64,000 nucleotides of DNA. Origin: Deferribacteraceae bacterium V6Fe1 (lineage in GTDB: Bacteria; Chrysiogenota; Deferribacteres; Deferribacterales; Deferrivibrionaceae). Both the position numbers and the translations under genes were made by a program. The notes under the pieces were generated by a model. It did no database searches. It was not told where the DNA came from and worked only from the letters and a program-made list of their open reading frames with translations. Position 1 is the first letter of the stretch. Each line of letters begins with the position of its first letter. The stretch is from the NCBI GenBank assembly GCA_022813675.1, contig CP063375.1, forward strand, positions 942,001 through 1,006,000, read 5' to 3'. Positions 27,736 to 36,708 of this stretch are shown piece by piece.

Positions 27736-29696
27736 ATCAAAATCACTCCGTATATCACAAGGGATACAATGGCTATAAGTTTGTAGAGAAGATAAAGATT
27801 AAGATTTCCGGCCTGCAATTTTCTTATTGGGGATAATATGTTGCCTAAAAATTTGAAGAACGGCAAAATTGTATTGTCAAGAAATACATCGGGAACATGA
27901 GATTTAAAGTATACCCTTTCAGGGAAAATCCCTCTTACCTCTTTGCGATGAAAATGCGTATTTAAGATAAAGTTGAAGATGCCTGAAATAATTTCGGCAA
28001 AAGAAGTAGCTGTGTATCTAAACTTGTGATTTGGTTTTATATAGCCGCACCCCCATGTTTCTTCGGCATATTCTATTTTATTTTTGAAAATTAATTTGAA
28101 TACCAAAAGTCCAAAAATCAATAACACATAAAAAATCGCAATAAACATACTTAGCTCTTTAAATGGGAAATACCTGATAAGGTCAAAATGGTGACCTGTT
28201 ATTGTATAAATTGCATCTTCAAGCGGAGATTTTAAAATATAAGGAAAAATTCCAAGGCTTACACATATAAGAGCAGGTATGCCCAAAGATATTTTCAGAG
28301 AAAAAGGCTCTTGAAATTTACTTTGGGGAGTATTTTGTAGATTTGGGTTAGAGCCCATAAATACTGCACTGTTGACCTTTAAAAAGCACGCTGAAGCGAG
28401 TCCTCCTATAAGTGCAAGAGCCGGAATCCCCATCAGCTGTAAGAAATTTAGTGGCAACAGGCTGCTTTTGCTAATAATCGCAAACATCCCGAGATATATA
28501 AATAACTCGCTGACAAATCCGTTAAAAGGTGGAAGACCTGATATGGAAGCCGATGCTATTAAAAAAGTACCGAATGTAAAAGGGATTTTTTTGCCAAGTC
28601 CCCCCATTTCGTCCATCTGTCTTGTCCCTGATGCGTTGATAATAGCACCGGCACCAAGGAATAGAAGAGATTTGAAAGTGGCATGGTTTAAAATGTGGAA
28701 TATTGAGCCTGTAAAGCCCAAAACCATAGCTATATCATTGCCTGTGGACATGCCGGCAAGACCAAGCCCAAAGCCCATAAGTATTATGCCTATATTTTCT
28801 ATGCTGTGGTATGCAAGCAACCTTTTTATATCATGTTGACCAATTGCAAGCACGACCCCGATAATTCCAGAGGTAATACCGGCTGCAAATATTATTAGTC
28901 CCCAATATAAAGGTGGGTTATTGAAGAAAGATAAAAATCTGATGATTCCGTATACTCCCATTTTAATCATAAGTCCCGACATTATTGCCGAAACACTGCT
29001 TGGGGCATTTGCATGGGCTGAAGGTAGCCAAATGTGAAGCGGTAAAATTCCAGCCTTTATCCCAAATCCAAGCAAAGTAAATATAAAAATACCGATACCC
29101 AGTGTCGTATTTGCGTCCAGAGAACCTGCTTTGGGGAAATCAAAAGACCCCGTATATTTATAAATCAAAATTGACGCGACAAATATTAAGAAAGTGCAAA
29201 AATGAGTTAATATTATGTATAGCTTTGCGGCATCTCTGACTTCATGGTGCTTATGCTCGGTTATAAGCAAGAAAAATGCGGAAACGGCCATGATTTCCCA
29301 AAATATTAGCAACATTATAAGGTTTTTTGCCAACACAATCATTACCATTGCAAAGGTCATCAACGGGAAAAATATGCTTGTAATCGTCCACTCTTTTTTA
29401 TGACCTGATTCAGGAAAGTAATAAAAAGAGTAAAGAAATGCGCAAACAGAAATTATGGAAAGGGGTATAAGGAAAAATTTGCTCAGACCATCAATCTGAC
29501 CGGAAGCTTGGCAAAAAAATGTGTTTATCCGGATATTAAAATTATAGCCTGGAAAAACACCTACAATAAATACGTAGGTAAATATGGCTGTAAAGAGTGA
29601 GACAAGTATACCCTGATTCTTAATTTTTTGTGTCACCAATGCAATAATGACAAACAAACCGCAAAAAATTAAAAACAGGTCCCCTGTGCTCACCAT
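27729..29696 (-). CDS. Ehr/Hyf complex antiporter-like subunit HyfB
   Basis: Large polytopic protein (655 residues) of the NuoL/M family and the first gene of the operon. Motifs: FWEIMAVSAFFLLITEHK, LPLHIWLPSAHANAPSSVSAIMSGLMIKMGVYG, LLAYHSIENIGIILMGFGLG and SGLPPFNGFVSELFIYLG. The C-terminal extension of about 150 residues after the core is typical of HyfB. It provides an ion-pumping module. The promoter at 29752-29780 lies about 60 bases upstream. With HyfF it gives the complex two antiporter-like subunits. Confidence 0.92.
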   Translation of the reverse strand: MVSTGDLFLIFCGLFVIIALVTQKIKNQGILVSLFTAIFTYVFIVGVFPGYNFNIRINTFFCQASGQIDGLSKFFLIPLSIISVCAFLYSFYYFPESGHKKEWTITSIFFPLMTFAMVMIVLAKNLIMLLIFWEIMAVSAFFLLITEHKHHEVRDAAKLYIILTHFCTFLIFVASILIYKYTGSFDFPKAGSLDANTTLGIGIFIFTLLGFGIKAGILPLHIWLPSAHANAPSSVSAIMSGLMIKMGVYGIIRFLSFFNNPPLYWGLIIFAAGITSGIIGVVLAIGQHDIKRLLAYHSIENIGIILMGFGLGLAGMSTGNDIAMVLGFTGSIFHILNHATFKSLLFLGAGAIINASGTRQMDEMGGLGKKIPFTFGTFLIASASISGLPPFNGFVSELFIYLGMFAIISKSSLLPLNFLQLMGIPALALIGGLASACFLKVNSAVFMGSNPNLQNTPQSKFQEPFSLKISLGIPALICVSLGIFPYILKSPLEDAIYTITGHHFDLIRYFPFKELSMFIAIFYVLLIFGLLVFKLIFKNKIEYAEETWGCGYIKPNHKFRYTATSFAEIISGIFNFILNTHFHRKEVRGIFPERVYFKSHVPDVFLDNTILPFFKFLGNILSPIRKLQAGNLNLYLLYKLIAIVSLVIYGVILIW

Positions 29697-29751
29697 TACA
29701 TTTTATCCTTACAACCTCATATTATAAATTCTACAATATTAGCGCTTTTGT

Positions 29752-29780
29752 TTAATATTCTTCAAGTATAGTTTTGTCAA
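29752..29780 (-). promoter_or_regulatory. sigma-70 promoter of the Ehr operon
   Basis: Minus-strand TTGACA, 17-base spacer, TATTAA, in the only gap of the region (between the SulP gene and the HyfB-like gene). Spacing is ideal and the -35 box perfect. Confidence 0.7.
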
Positions 29781-29802
29781 ACATTTTTTAGCCTGCGTAA
29801 TC

Positions 29803-31491
29803 TCATTCTGCATATTTCTTCGCTATTGATAGTGCCTTATCAATATGGTCTACTATATTCTCTTCACCGATGATTTTATCTACTCCGCCTTGAATAAGCA
29901 GCTTTTTGACATACGGAGATACCCCTGAGAGTATGACATTTGTACCATGTTTTTTGTATTCGCTACATATTTCAGTTAGAGCATGCATACCGGTGGCATC
30001 TATCATAGGGACATATCGCATACGTAAGATGAAAACTTTAGGGTATGCCTCTAACGAAGTGAGGACGCTTTTTACCTTATCGGCCACACCAAAGAAAAAT
30101 GGGCCGCTAAGCTCGTAAATTTCCACATTTTTTGGCACTACTTTGTTGGCAATCGCATCTTTGTCATCCATTCCGTCATCCATTGAGTCTTCAGCAACAT
30201 CCAAGGTTATATTTAGTTTGCTTACGGCGGTTAAGCTGATCATCCTACGCATAAATAAGAGTACGGATAACAACATACCCAACTGAACGGCAACGTTTAA
30301 ATCTACCATGACGGTTAATAAGAATGTAGTTAAAAATACTGCGATATCACTTTTTGGTGCTTTAAACAAATTTTTTATATGCTCAAGTTCACTCATGTTA
30401 TAAGCTACTACTATGAGTATCCCGCCTAATGTGGCAAAAGGTATTTTTACAATTACAGGAGATAACAGCAACATAAACAGTAAAACCCAGATTGCATGGA
30501 AGATTCCGCTTATAGGAGAGTACGCGCCGTTTTTGATATTTGTGGCTGTTCTTGCTATTGTACCTGTAGCGGGGATACCACCGAACAATGGGGATGCAAT
30601 ATTGGCAATTCCTTGGGCAACAAGCTCCATATTTGACCTATGTTTATCCCCTGTCATACCGTCAGCAACTACCGCACTCAAAAGGGATTCAATAGCACCT
30701 AAAACCGCGATGGTGATTGCATCGGGGATGAGTGCCTTTATCTTATCAATTGTTATGTTTGGAAATGTAGGGGTTGGTAGACCGTTTGGTATGGAGCCGA
30801 ATCTGTCTTGAATCGTTTCAATAGGAAGCTTCAAAAGGTAAATTACTGCTACACCAAATACGACTGCTAAGAACGGGCCGGGGATTTTCATTGTAATCTT
30901 TTTAGAGTAAACAATAATAAGAATAGATACTATACCTACTATTGTGGCAGAAAGGTTTATATTGCCTATATGTTTTGAATACTCAACCAGTTTTTCAAAA
31001 AATTCAGCGGGCACCTTTTTTATGCTCATTCCGAAAAAATCGTTTAGCTGAGTTACAAATATTATGACAGCTATCCCTGCACTGAAACCTTTTGTGACAG
31101 GGTAAGGGATAAATTTTATCACAGTCCCAAGCTTCAATAAGCCCATAAGAATTAAAATAAGTCCTGCCATGATACCTGCAATCAAAAGGCCATCAATGCC
31201 CTGTCTGTAAATTATACCGTAAATTATAACTATAAATGCACCCGCAGGCCCTCCTATTTGATATCTGCTTCCTCCAAAGAAGGAGATAAGAAAGCCGCCA
31301 ATAATTGCAGTATAAAGCCCTTTTTCAGGGGAAGCACCGCTTGCAATTGCAAATGCCATTGACAAAGGAAGGGCAATGATTGCGACAATCAGACCACTAA
31401 TCATGTCTGATGAGAGATTTTTCATCCCGTATCTATGCTTAAGGACGGAAAAAAGTGAAGGTTTAAATTCGCTGAAATATCCGGATTGCAT
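29803..31491 (-). CDS. SulP-family anion transporter with STAS domain
   Basis: SLC26/SulP secondary transporter of 562 residues. The N-terminal membrane part begins with NLSSDMISGLIVAIIALPLSMAFAIASG and GGSRYQIGGPAGAFIVIIYGI, the SulP signature region; about 12-14 membrane segments follow. A cytoplasmic STAS domain occupies about 440-560 (VEIYELSGPFFFGVADK, VPMIDATGMHALTEIC). Substrate could be sulfate, bicarbonate or a dicarboxylate; sequence does not decide. AGGATAT precedes the ATG. Its 3' end is next to the Ehr operon promoter. Confidence 0.92.
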   Translation of the reverse strand: MQSGYFSEFKPSLFSVLKHRYGMKNLSSDMISGLIVAIIALPLSMAFAIASGASPEKGLYTAIIGGFLISFFGGSRYQIGGPAGAFIVIIYGIIYRQGIDGLLIAGIMAGLILILMGLLKLGTVIKFIPYPVTKGFSAGIAVIIFVTQLNDFFGMSIKKVPAEFFEKLVEYSKHIGNINLSATIVGIVSILIIVYSKKITMKIPGPFLAVVFGVAVIYLLKLPIETIQDRFGSIPNGLPTPTFPNITIDKIKALIPDAITIAVLGAIESLLSAVVADGMTGDKHRSNMELVAQGIANIASPLFGGIPATGTIARTATNIKNGAYSPISGIFHAIWVLLFMLLLSPVIVKIPFATLGGILIVVAYNMSELEHIKNLFKAPKSDIAVFLTTFLLTVMVDLNVAVQLGMLLSVLLFMRRMISLTAVSKLNITLDVAEDSMDDGMDDKDAIANKVVPKNVEIYELSGPFFFGVADKVKSVLTSLEAYPKVFILRMRYVPMIDATGMHALTEICSEYKKHGTNVILSGVSPYVKKLLIQGGVDKIIGEENIVDHIDKALSIAKKYAE

Positions 31492-31523
31492 ATATCCTCC
31501 AAGGCAAGATAATTTTGGAAGCT

Positions 31524-31552
31524 CAATTACTCCTAATAAAATAAGTTGTCAA
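31524..31552 (-). promoter_or_regulatory. possible promoter of the SulP gene
   Basis: Minus-strand TTGACA with a 17-base spacer to TAATTG, about 35 bases before the SulP ATG. The -35 box is perfect but the -10 box is poor, so confidence is limited. Confidence 0.35.
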
Positions 31553-31668
31553 ATGGATTCTTATATGTTGTGTAAAAAGGTTACAGATTGTTTCCTTATT
31601 ACACATATCAAATTAGTATGGATTTTGTAAACTGTTTATTTATTAGTATATTATGGATTTGGCAAGTT

Positions 31669-31685
31669 TTGGCACGTGCTGTGCT
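31669..31685 (+). promoter_or_regulatory. sigma-54 promoter of the Gly/Met-rich exported protein
   Basis: TTGGCACG-TGCT-GTGCT: the -24 GG and -12 GC are exactly ten bases apart and 12 of 13 key positions fit the RpoN consensus (YTGGCACG-N4-TTGCW). A TATAAT overlaps just downstream but its nearest TTGGCA lies 22 bases away, too far for sigma-70. Transcription would begin near 31696, about 25 bases before the ATG. Confidence 0.72.
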
Positions 31686-31720
31686 CTATAATAGGCACAA
31701 CAAACAAATAGGAGGCAGTT

Positions 31721-32158
31721 ATGAAAAAACTAATTTTAATTTCAGGAGCTATTATGATTTCGGCAGCTCTGGCTTTTGCCCATGGCGGGTATGCAGGTGG
31801 TCAAGGTTACGGTATGATGGGTGGCCAAGGCTATGGACCTGGTATGATGGGTGGTTACGGTTACGGGATGATGGGTGGTCAAGGTTACGGTTATGGCCCC
31901 GGAGGATGCCCTGGACAATTCCAAAACGGTAATGCCAAACAGCTGACTGAAGAGGAAGCTGTAAAGAGTGTCCAAGAGATAATTAGCAAAAACTTTAAAG
32001 GTTATGAAATAGTCAAAACCGAAAAGTTTAATATGCCTATGGGGACAATGTATGAAGTAGAAGTCAAAGATGCCGCAGGTAACGAGTCTGACTTTCATGT
32101 AAACCCATGGGGCAATGTTATGGGACCATTTGTAGATAATAAAGCAGATGAAAAGTAA
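31721..32158 (+). CDS. exported Gly/Met/Tyr-rich protein with PepSY-like C-terminus
   Basis: A signal peptide (MKKLILISGAIMISAALAFA) precedes a low-complexity stretch of about 40 residues built from GYGMMGG and GQGYG units, with one Cys. The C-terminal 75 residues (TEEEAVKSVQEIISKNFKGY, then MYEVEVKDAAGNESDFHVNPWGNV) look like a PepSY-type fold. Methionine- and glycine-rich tracts of this kind occur in periplasmic metal-related proteins; metal binding is inference. GGAGG lies eight bases before the ATG. It is followed by a strong terminator and a SHOCT-domain membrane protein. Confidence 0.75.
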   Translation: MKKLILISGAIMISAALAFAHGGYAGGQGYGMMGGQGYGPGMMGGYGYGMMGGQGYGYGPGGCPGQFQNGNAKQLTEEEAVKSVQEIISKNFKGYEIVKTEKFNMPMGTMYEVEVKDAAGNESDFHVNPWGNVMGPFVDNKADEK

Positions 32159-32164
32159 GTAAAA

Positions 32165-32189
32165 GGCGGGGTTTTGCCCCGCTCTTTTT
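32165..32189 (+). terminator. intrinsic terminator after the Gly/Met-rich gene
   Basis: GCGGGG-TTTTG-CCCCGC followed by TCTTTTT, a textbook Rho-independent terminator just after the stop. Any expression of the SHOCT gene from the sigma-54 promoter would be by read-through. Confidence 0.88.
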
Positions 32190-32201
32190 AAGGAGATAGT
32201 T

Positions 32202-32429
32202 ATGATGTATGATTTTTATGGAGGTCACGGTTTTATGTGGATTTTCGGAATGGGAATTTGGATAGTAGCAATCATTTTTGTGTTGTTACTACTTTTTAAG
32301 ATTCCTGGCATGCTGTTTTCAAAAAGCGATAGATACGATGATGCTTTTGAAACTTTGAAAGCAAGATATGTCAAAGGTGAAATCACTGAAGAAGAGTTTG
32401 AAAATATGAAGAGGGTATTAAGGAAATAA
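32202..32429 (+). CDS. small membrane protein with SHOCT domain
   Basis: A protein of 75 residues with one membrane segment (about 12-37) and a C-terminal SHOCT motif (DDAFETLKARYVKGEITEEEFENMKRVL). SHOCT domains are short helical oligomerisation modules found at the ends of many small membrane proteins; no activity is known. AAGGAGATAGTT precedes the ATG. The N-terminal FYGGHGFMW echoes the neighbour's glycine/methionine style, and such pairs recur, so they may act together. Confidence 0.8.
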   Translation: MMYDFYGGHGFMWIFGMGIWIVAIIFVLLLLFKIPGMLFSKSDRYDDAFETLKARYVKGEITEEEFENMKRVLRK

Positions 32430-32571
32430 ATTTCTGTATTAATCAACCGTTCTGCAAGGTATTTTCTGAGAGGATGTTTTTTTGATTTGCTCTTTTGTGA
32501 AAGGAACAATTTTGAATATTTGCCAACACATTAACAAAGCAAAGTTTTCTGACAGCATTGGCTAATTTTTA

Positions 32572-34038
32572 CTGGCATCACCCCATTTTTACATAAGAAA
32601 TGTTATTTGACAGGTATTTATAATTGATAATGCCTCCAAGATGTTGTATTATGATTTTAACGAAAAAAGCAACAATAACAACAAAATGGAGGCAGTTTAT
32701 GATAGGTGAAATTACTAAAAATGTGAAGGGAAAAATGTTAAACACTACAAGAAACCTTCATGATTATCTCACAAAGCCGCAACAAAAGTATATTCTTGAG
32801 ATTATTTCAGGTTGTTTTGCTACTCGCAGTTTAAATCTTACTGCCATATCTGGTTATTTAAATGAGAAGTGTGGAATTAAACACACATTAAAGCGGTTGC
32901 AAAGAAATACATTTAATTATTCACATCTACTTGCTATTTCAAATGCATATAATATTGATTACGCACTTAAAGAAACAGAATCAGATTCCAGGTTAATAAT
33001 ATCAATTGATGGTGGAGATTTGGTTCACAATTATGGTAGAAACTTTGAGCTTATTGGTAAAGTCCACGATGGTAGTAGTGGTCGTATTGCTAATGGCTTC
33101 CATTTAAATCATGCAGTGTGTTATAGCCCCAGTAGCAAACGTTTATTTTCATTATATTTAGATGCTTATAGTTCTAAATCTCAAGACTTTAAAAGTGAGA
33201 ATACAGAGACCTTAAATATGCTGGATAAATTAAAAGATAAGTTTCGAAATAAGGGTTTATTTGTATTTGATAGGGGTTATGACAGGGGAGTAATTTTAAG
33301 ATATCTTCTTCGAGAAGATTTAAATTTTGTTATTAGGAGCACAGGTAAGAGGCATTTAGAATATAAGGGCGAGAAGATGTCAGTATATAAAATTTGCAAT
33401 GGTATAATAAACAGGCGTTACAAGAAGGGTGGTATTTCTTATGGTTATGCAAAATGTTACTACAACAATCGAGCAGTTACAGTTATTAGTGTGAGCTTTC
33501 ATGGTAATAAGAATAAACTTTATTTTTTATGTGAAGGCCACATAAGTAGCAGTAAGGAGGCTTACTTTAGGATTAAATCTTATTTTAAGAGATGGAAAAT
33601 AGAAGAAAGCTATAGATTTATGAAACAGCAATTTGGGCTGGAAAAGTGTCTTGTGAGGAAGTTTGAATCTTTAAAGACTATATTATCGTTAGTATCCTTT
33701 TGTTGGAATGTATTAAGCCAAATAGAGAAAGATACAATTGTTTCAAAACTTTTAGAGAATATGGCAAAAAGGGAGAAATTTAATAGTAAGGGTAAGGTTG
33801 TATGTAAATTTATTTATTATCGAATTTCAGATGGGTTAATGAACTTGTTATTATCATCTAAAGAACGACTTTTTAGGTTTAGGGAAAAGATTTATGAATC
33901 AGATAAAGTGTGTTATTTTAAATTGGATTATTATTTTAAGATTAAGGAAAAAAGACATCGGATTAATGAGTTAGGAAAAATGAAAAGAAAGAAAAGTTTA
34001 CTTGTAGCTTAAAGGTGCAAAAAATGGGGTGATGGCAG
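32572..34038 (+). mobile_element. IS4-type insertion sequence, copy 1
   Basis: A complete element of 1467 bp. Terminal inverted repeats of 19 bp differ at one position (CTGGCATCACCCCATTTTT against CTGCCATCACCCCATTTTT). The 9-bp target duplication TAATTTTTA lies at 32563-32571 and 34039-34047. One transposase gene fills it. The insertion is 60 bases upstream of tRNA-Arg and breaks no recognisable gene. Confidence 0.9.
32699..34012 (+). CDS. IS4-family DDE transposase, copy 1
   Basis: A DDE transposase of 437 residues. Catalytic-region landmarks: first Asp in IISIDGGDL, second in FVFDRGYDRG, and the Glu helix in RWKIEESYRFMKQQFGLEK, which is the IS4-type Y-x-R-x-K-like signature. The ATG at 32699 follows GGAGGCAGTTT; the frame stays open 75 bases upstream but that part overlaps the element's left end. 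The frame is intact, so the element may be active. Its relative at 36.7-38.1 kb is clearly homologous but diverged. Confidence 0.92.
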   Translation: MIGEITKNVKGKMLNTTRNLHDYLTKPQQKYILEIISGCFATRSLNLTAISGYLNEKCGIKHTLKRLQRNTFNYSHLLAISNAYNIDYALKETESDSRLIISIDGGDLVHNYGRNFELIGKVHDGSSGRIANGFHLNHAVCYSPSSKRLFSLYLDAYSSKSQDFKSENTETLNMLDKLKDKFRNKGLFVFDRGYDRGVILRYLLREDLNFVIRSTGKRHLEYKGEKMSVYKICNGIINRRYKKGGISYGYAKCYYNNRAVTVISVSFHGNKNKLYFLCEGHISSSKEAYFRIKSYFKRWKIEESYRFMKQQFGLEKCLVRKFESLKTILSLVSFCWNVLSQIEKDTIVSKLLENMAKREKFNSKGKVVCKFIYYRISDGLMNLLLSSKERLFRFREKIYESDKVCYFKLDYYFKIKEKRHRINELGKMKRKKSLLVA

Positions 34039-34108
34039 TAATTTTTACAGTTGACAATTTCAGTAAAAAACACTACAAGGTGCCTAAATCTTTGAATTTT
34101 CGAAGAGT

Positions 34109-34182
34109 GCCCTCGTAGCTCAGGAGGATAGAGCACAGGATTCCTAATCCTGGTGTCAGAGGTTCGAGTCCTCTCGGGGGCG
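34109..34182 (+). tRNA. tRNA-Arg (anticodon CCU)
   Basis: A cloverleaf fits: acceptor GCCCTCG / CGGGGGC with one G-U pair, anticodon stem CAGGA / TCCTG around loop TTCCTAA (anticodon CCT), T-arm AGAGG-TTCGAGT-CCTCT, discriminator G. CCA is not encoded. A seven-T run follows directly and can end transcription. It stands at the junction between the chromosomal core and the polysaccharide cluster. Confidence 0.95.
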
Positions 34183-34197
34183 TTTTTTTGAGGTCTA

Positions 34198-34334
34198 CGT
34201 TCAATGTTCAATGTTAAAACGTGTAAACGTTACAACACAATTATTCGTGACTGTGAAACGTGAACCTGGAAGCGGAAAACGAATTACGAATTACAAATTA
34301 CGAATTGCGGGTCACCTTGAACTTTGAACTTAAG
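34198..34334 (+). repeat. degenerate 7-bp tandem repeats upstream of the sugar dehydrogenase
   Basis: Two tracts: GTTCAAT, GTTCAAT, GTTAAAA near 34198-34220 and GAATTAC, GAATTAC, AAATTAC, GAATTGC then CTTGAAC, TTTGAAC from 34281 to 34334. Units are seven bases and drift from one to the next. It belongs to the dispersed heptamer family found throughout 34-64 kb. Confidence 0.75.
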
Positions 34335-34346
34335 AAAGGAGCAGCT

Positions 34347-35654
34347 ATGTCACTTCGTACGAACAATATAAAAATTGCTGTAATAGGGCTTGGTTATGTT
34401 GGTCTCCCCTTGGCTGTAGAATTTGCCAAGAAATTTAAAGTCGTAGGCTTTGATATAAATGGCAAAAGGGTCAAAGAATTAAGTAACTGTAAAGACATTA
34501 CAAATGAGGTTACGGGTGATCAGCTTAAAGAGGTGTTGACTAAAGAGTTTGATGCCAATAATTGTGGCCTTAAAATTACCGATAATATTGACATAATAAA
34601 AGATTGTAACTTTTATATTGTAACAGTCCCAACCCCGATTGACAGACACAAAAATCCTGATTTGAGACCTCTTATCAGTGCCAGTGAAACAGTGGGAAAG
34701 GTTTTAAAAGAAGGGGATATCGTTGTTTACGAATCGACAGTTTATCCTGGTTGCACCGAAGAGGATTGCGTGCCGGTTTTGGAGAAATTTAGCGGATTAA
34801 AATATAATGTAGATTTTTTTGTAGGGTATTCACCTGAAAGGATCAATCCCGGGGATAAAGAGCACACATTTTCTAAGATTAAAAAGGTAGTGTCAGGCAG
34901 CACAAAAGAGGTGGCTGATATTGTAAATAATATTTATTCTCAAGTGGTAGTGGCAGGTACATTTGTGGCATCTTCAATCAAAGTGGCTGAGGCTGCCAAG
35001 GTAATAGAGAATACTCAAAGAGACATTAATATTGCTTTTATCAATGAACTTTCAATGATTTTTGACAAGATGAATATCGACACATTGGAGGTGCTTGAGG
35101 CTGCCGGTACAAAGTGGAACTTTTTGCCATTCAGGCCTGGTCTTGTAGGCGGTCACTGTATCGGAGTTGACCCATATTACCTTGCACATAAGGCAGAGGA
35201 GCTTGGATATCATCCGGAGATGATTCTTGCCGGCCGTAGGATAAATGACTACATGGGGTTATATGTTGCCAATCAGGTAGTAAAACTAATGATTAAAAAA
35301 GGGTATACGATAAAAGGTGCAAGAGTATTGGTGCTTGGCATCACATTTAAGGAAAATTGTCCTGATGTGAGAAACACAAAGGTAGTGGATGTTATAAATG
35401 AGCTAACCGACTTTGGCTGTAATGTTGATGTATACGACCCTTGGGCTGATAAAGAGGAGGTAAAAAGGGAATATAATCTTGAGCTAATTCAACATTCAAC
35501 ATTAAACATTCAGCATTACGATGCCATTATTCTTGCAGTTGCACATAAAGAATTTAAGGAAATTGAAAAAGAATTGTCAAAATCATCTGCTAATGTTGTA
35601 ATTTATGACATAAAGGGATTCTTTGATAAGGAAATTGTGGATGGGAGGCTGTGA
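34347..35654 (+). CDS. UDP-N-acetylhexosamine 6-dehydrogenase (TviB/WbpO type)
   Basis: NAD-dependent oxidation of the C6 hydroxyl of a UDP-HexNAc to the uronic acid, a precursor for surface polysaccharide. Rossmann motif [16 protein letters not shown], then [29 protein letters not shown] with the catalytic-type Cys region, [28 protein letters not shown] with the active Cys in GGHC. This matches TviB/WbpO better than Ugd. The ATG at 34347 has AAGGAG upstream; the longer frame only reads through heptamer repeats. A repeat-derived insertion ([10 protein letters not shown]) lies near residue 385. First gene of the cluster. Confidence 0.9.
   Translation: MSLRTNNIKIAVIGLGYVGLPLAVEFAKKFKVVGFDINGKRVKELSNCKDITNEVTGDQLKEVLTKEFDANNCGLKITDNIDIIKDCNFYIVTVPTPIDRHKNPDLRPLISASETVGKVLKEGDIVVYESTVYPGCTEEDCVPVLEKFSGLKYNVDFFVGYSPERINPGDKEHTFSKIKKVVSGSTKEVADIVNNIYSQVVVAGTFVASSIKVAEAAKVIENTQRDINIAFINELSMIFDKMNIDTLEVLEAAGTKWNFLPFRPGLVGGHCIGVDPYYLAHKAEELGYHPEMILAGRRINDYMGLYVANQVVKLMIKKGYTIKGARVLVLGITFKENCPDVRNTKVVDVINELTDFGCNVDVYDPWADKEEVKREYNLELIQHSTLNIQHYDAIILAVAHKEFKEIEKELSKSSANVVIYDIKGFFDKEIVDGRL
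35487..35519 (+). repeat. in-frame heptamer insertion in the UDP-HexNAc dehydrogenase
   Basis: ATTCAAC units (ATTCAAC, ATTCAAC, ATTAAAC, ATTCAGC) inside the coding frame give [10 protein letters not shown] just before the conserved [10 protein letters not shown] block, in a surface-loop position. Confidence 0.7.
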
Positions 35655-35660
35655 ATTTAT

Positions 35661-35698
35661 AGCACTAAGTGCTAAGTAATAAGTAATAAGTATTTTAC
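35661..35698 (+). repeat. heptamer tandem repeat (GTAATAA type)
   Basis: GTGCTAA, GTAATAA, GTAATAA, GTATTTT immediately after the dehydrogenase. The reverse-oriented counterpart (TTAGCAC, TTAATAC, TTAACAC, TTATCAC) lies at 39150-39178, so the two tracts bracket the segment 35.7-39.1 kb. Confidence 0.7.
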
Positions 35699-35759
35699 AA
35701 TTTAACTTAGTAGTTAGAAGCTAATGCTTGATGCTTATCTTGAAAAAAGGAGATTATCT

Positions 35760-35911
35760 GTAGAGTTATTGGGCAGAGGCTTAAGATTGGGTGTATTGAG
35801 GAGATAGCATACAGAAACGGCTGGATTACAAAAGGACAGCTGTTAAAATTGGCTGATAGCGTTATCAAAAGTGGGTATGGTGAGTATTTGAAGAGAATGG
35901 CAAACGTTTAA
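35760..35911 (+). pseudogene. 3' remnant of an rmlA (glucose-1-phosphate thymidylyltransferase) gene
   Basis: Translation of 35764-35911 reads [17 protein letters not shown] and ends [13 protein letters not shown], the RmlA C-terminus. In another frame just upstream VELLGRG matches the RmlA segment that normally lies about 30 residues earlier. An internal deletion joined the two pieces. The intact rmlA is at 60.1 kb. This marks an earlier dTDP-rhamnose module lost from this end of the cluster. Confidence 0.8.
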
Positions 35912-35942
35912 CTCAAGTGGTCAAAAAGCTGATTAGCTCCCC

Positions 35943-36708
35943 TTATGAAATTTTTTCCCACTCAAAATTTATTACATTCTTTTGTTCAGAGCTAAATTCG
36001 ATGCCGATAAGATAGATTTGTTTGCCTTCATTTAAATATTTTTCGGCATAATTTCTCTCTTTGATTTGCCTTAAAGCTTCCCCTTTTTGGCCGTCAACTT
36101 TAAATTCCAAGATATAAATCTTATCTTCTGCAAAAAGTGTCAAATCTATCCTGCCCTTATTTGTAATATCCTCACCGATTATATTTATCCCAAGGGATGC
36201 AAGATAAGCATAAATCACGCTAGCATAATAGCCTTCATATAAACTGATATTATTTTTTGTGAAATTTGTATATGGAATTGAGGCAAATAGTGAAATTAGA
36301 TTATTTTTTACTATGTTAAAATCAGCGTTATGTAAAGCATTAAAAGTTTGATTTTGAATATATGTTACTTCCTTATGATTAAAAAAATAGCGAAGAATAT
36401 AATCATTTAATGATATCTGGACTTCAAGGTTTGGTATCTTTAGCTTATATTCTATAGACCTGCCTGTATCAATCATCTGCTCAATCGTCAAATAACCCGA
36501 TTGATAAAGTATCACTTCCAAATCAATATTTTCTATATCAAAGCTGGAAAGCAACTTATCATCTACAATCAAATTTGCAAGCTTTGGCAAAAAATAATTT
36601 CTCTCCTTTATTAATTTTATTAAAAAAGATGGAGTCCCTGTTTCAAACCAATAATTTCTAAATAAAAATTCATTGCTTATAAATTGCAAAATATCAAACG
36701 GATTATAC
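35943..36708 (-). pseudogene. 3' half of IS-split AAA-ATPase/PD-(D/E)XK gene
   Basis: C-terminal part of a gene cut by the IS at 36709-38175. It contains the PDDEXK_9-type nuclease-like end: GRIDLTLFAEDKIYILEFKVDG with the Asp and E-x-K. Removing the IS and one copy of the target duplication restores an uninterrupted frame into the 5' half (reading NVYNPFDILQFISNE across the join). The whole protein would be about 515 residues, normal for the AAA-ATPase_like/DUF1703 family. Members are multi-copy in many bacteria with no settled function. Confidence 0.88.

Noticed and set aside
22503-29696. Hydrogen-evolving hydrogenase-4
   Set aside because: The large subunit lacks all four cysteines that bind nickel and iron, so it is reported as an Ehr-type complex.
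31687-31692. Sigma-70 promoter at the TATAAT before the Gly/Met-rich gene
   Set aside because: The nearest -35-like hexamer is 22 bases away; the overlapping sigma-54 site fits far better.
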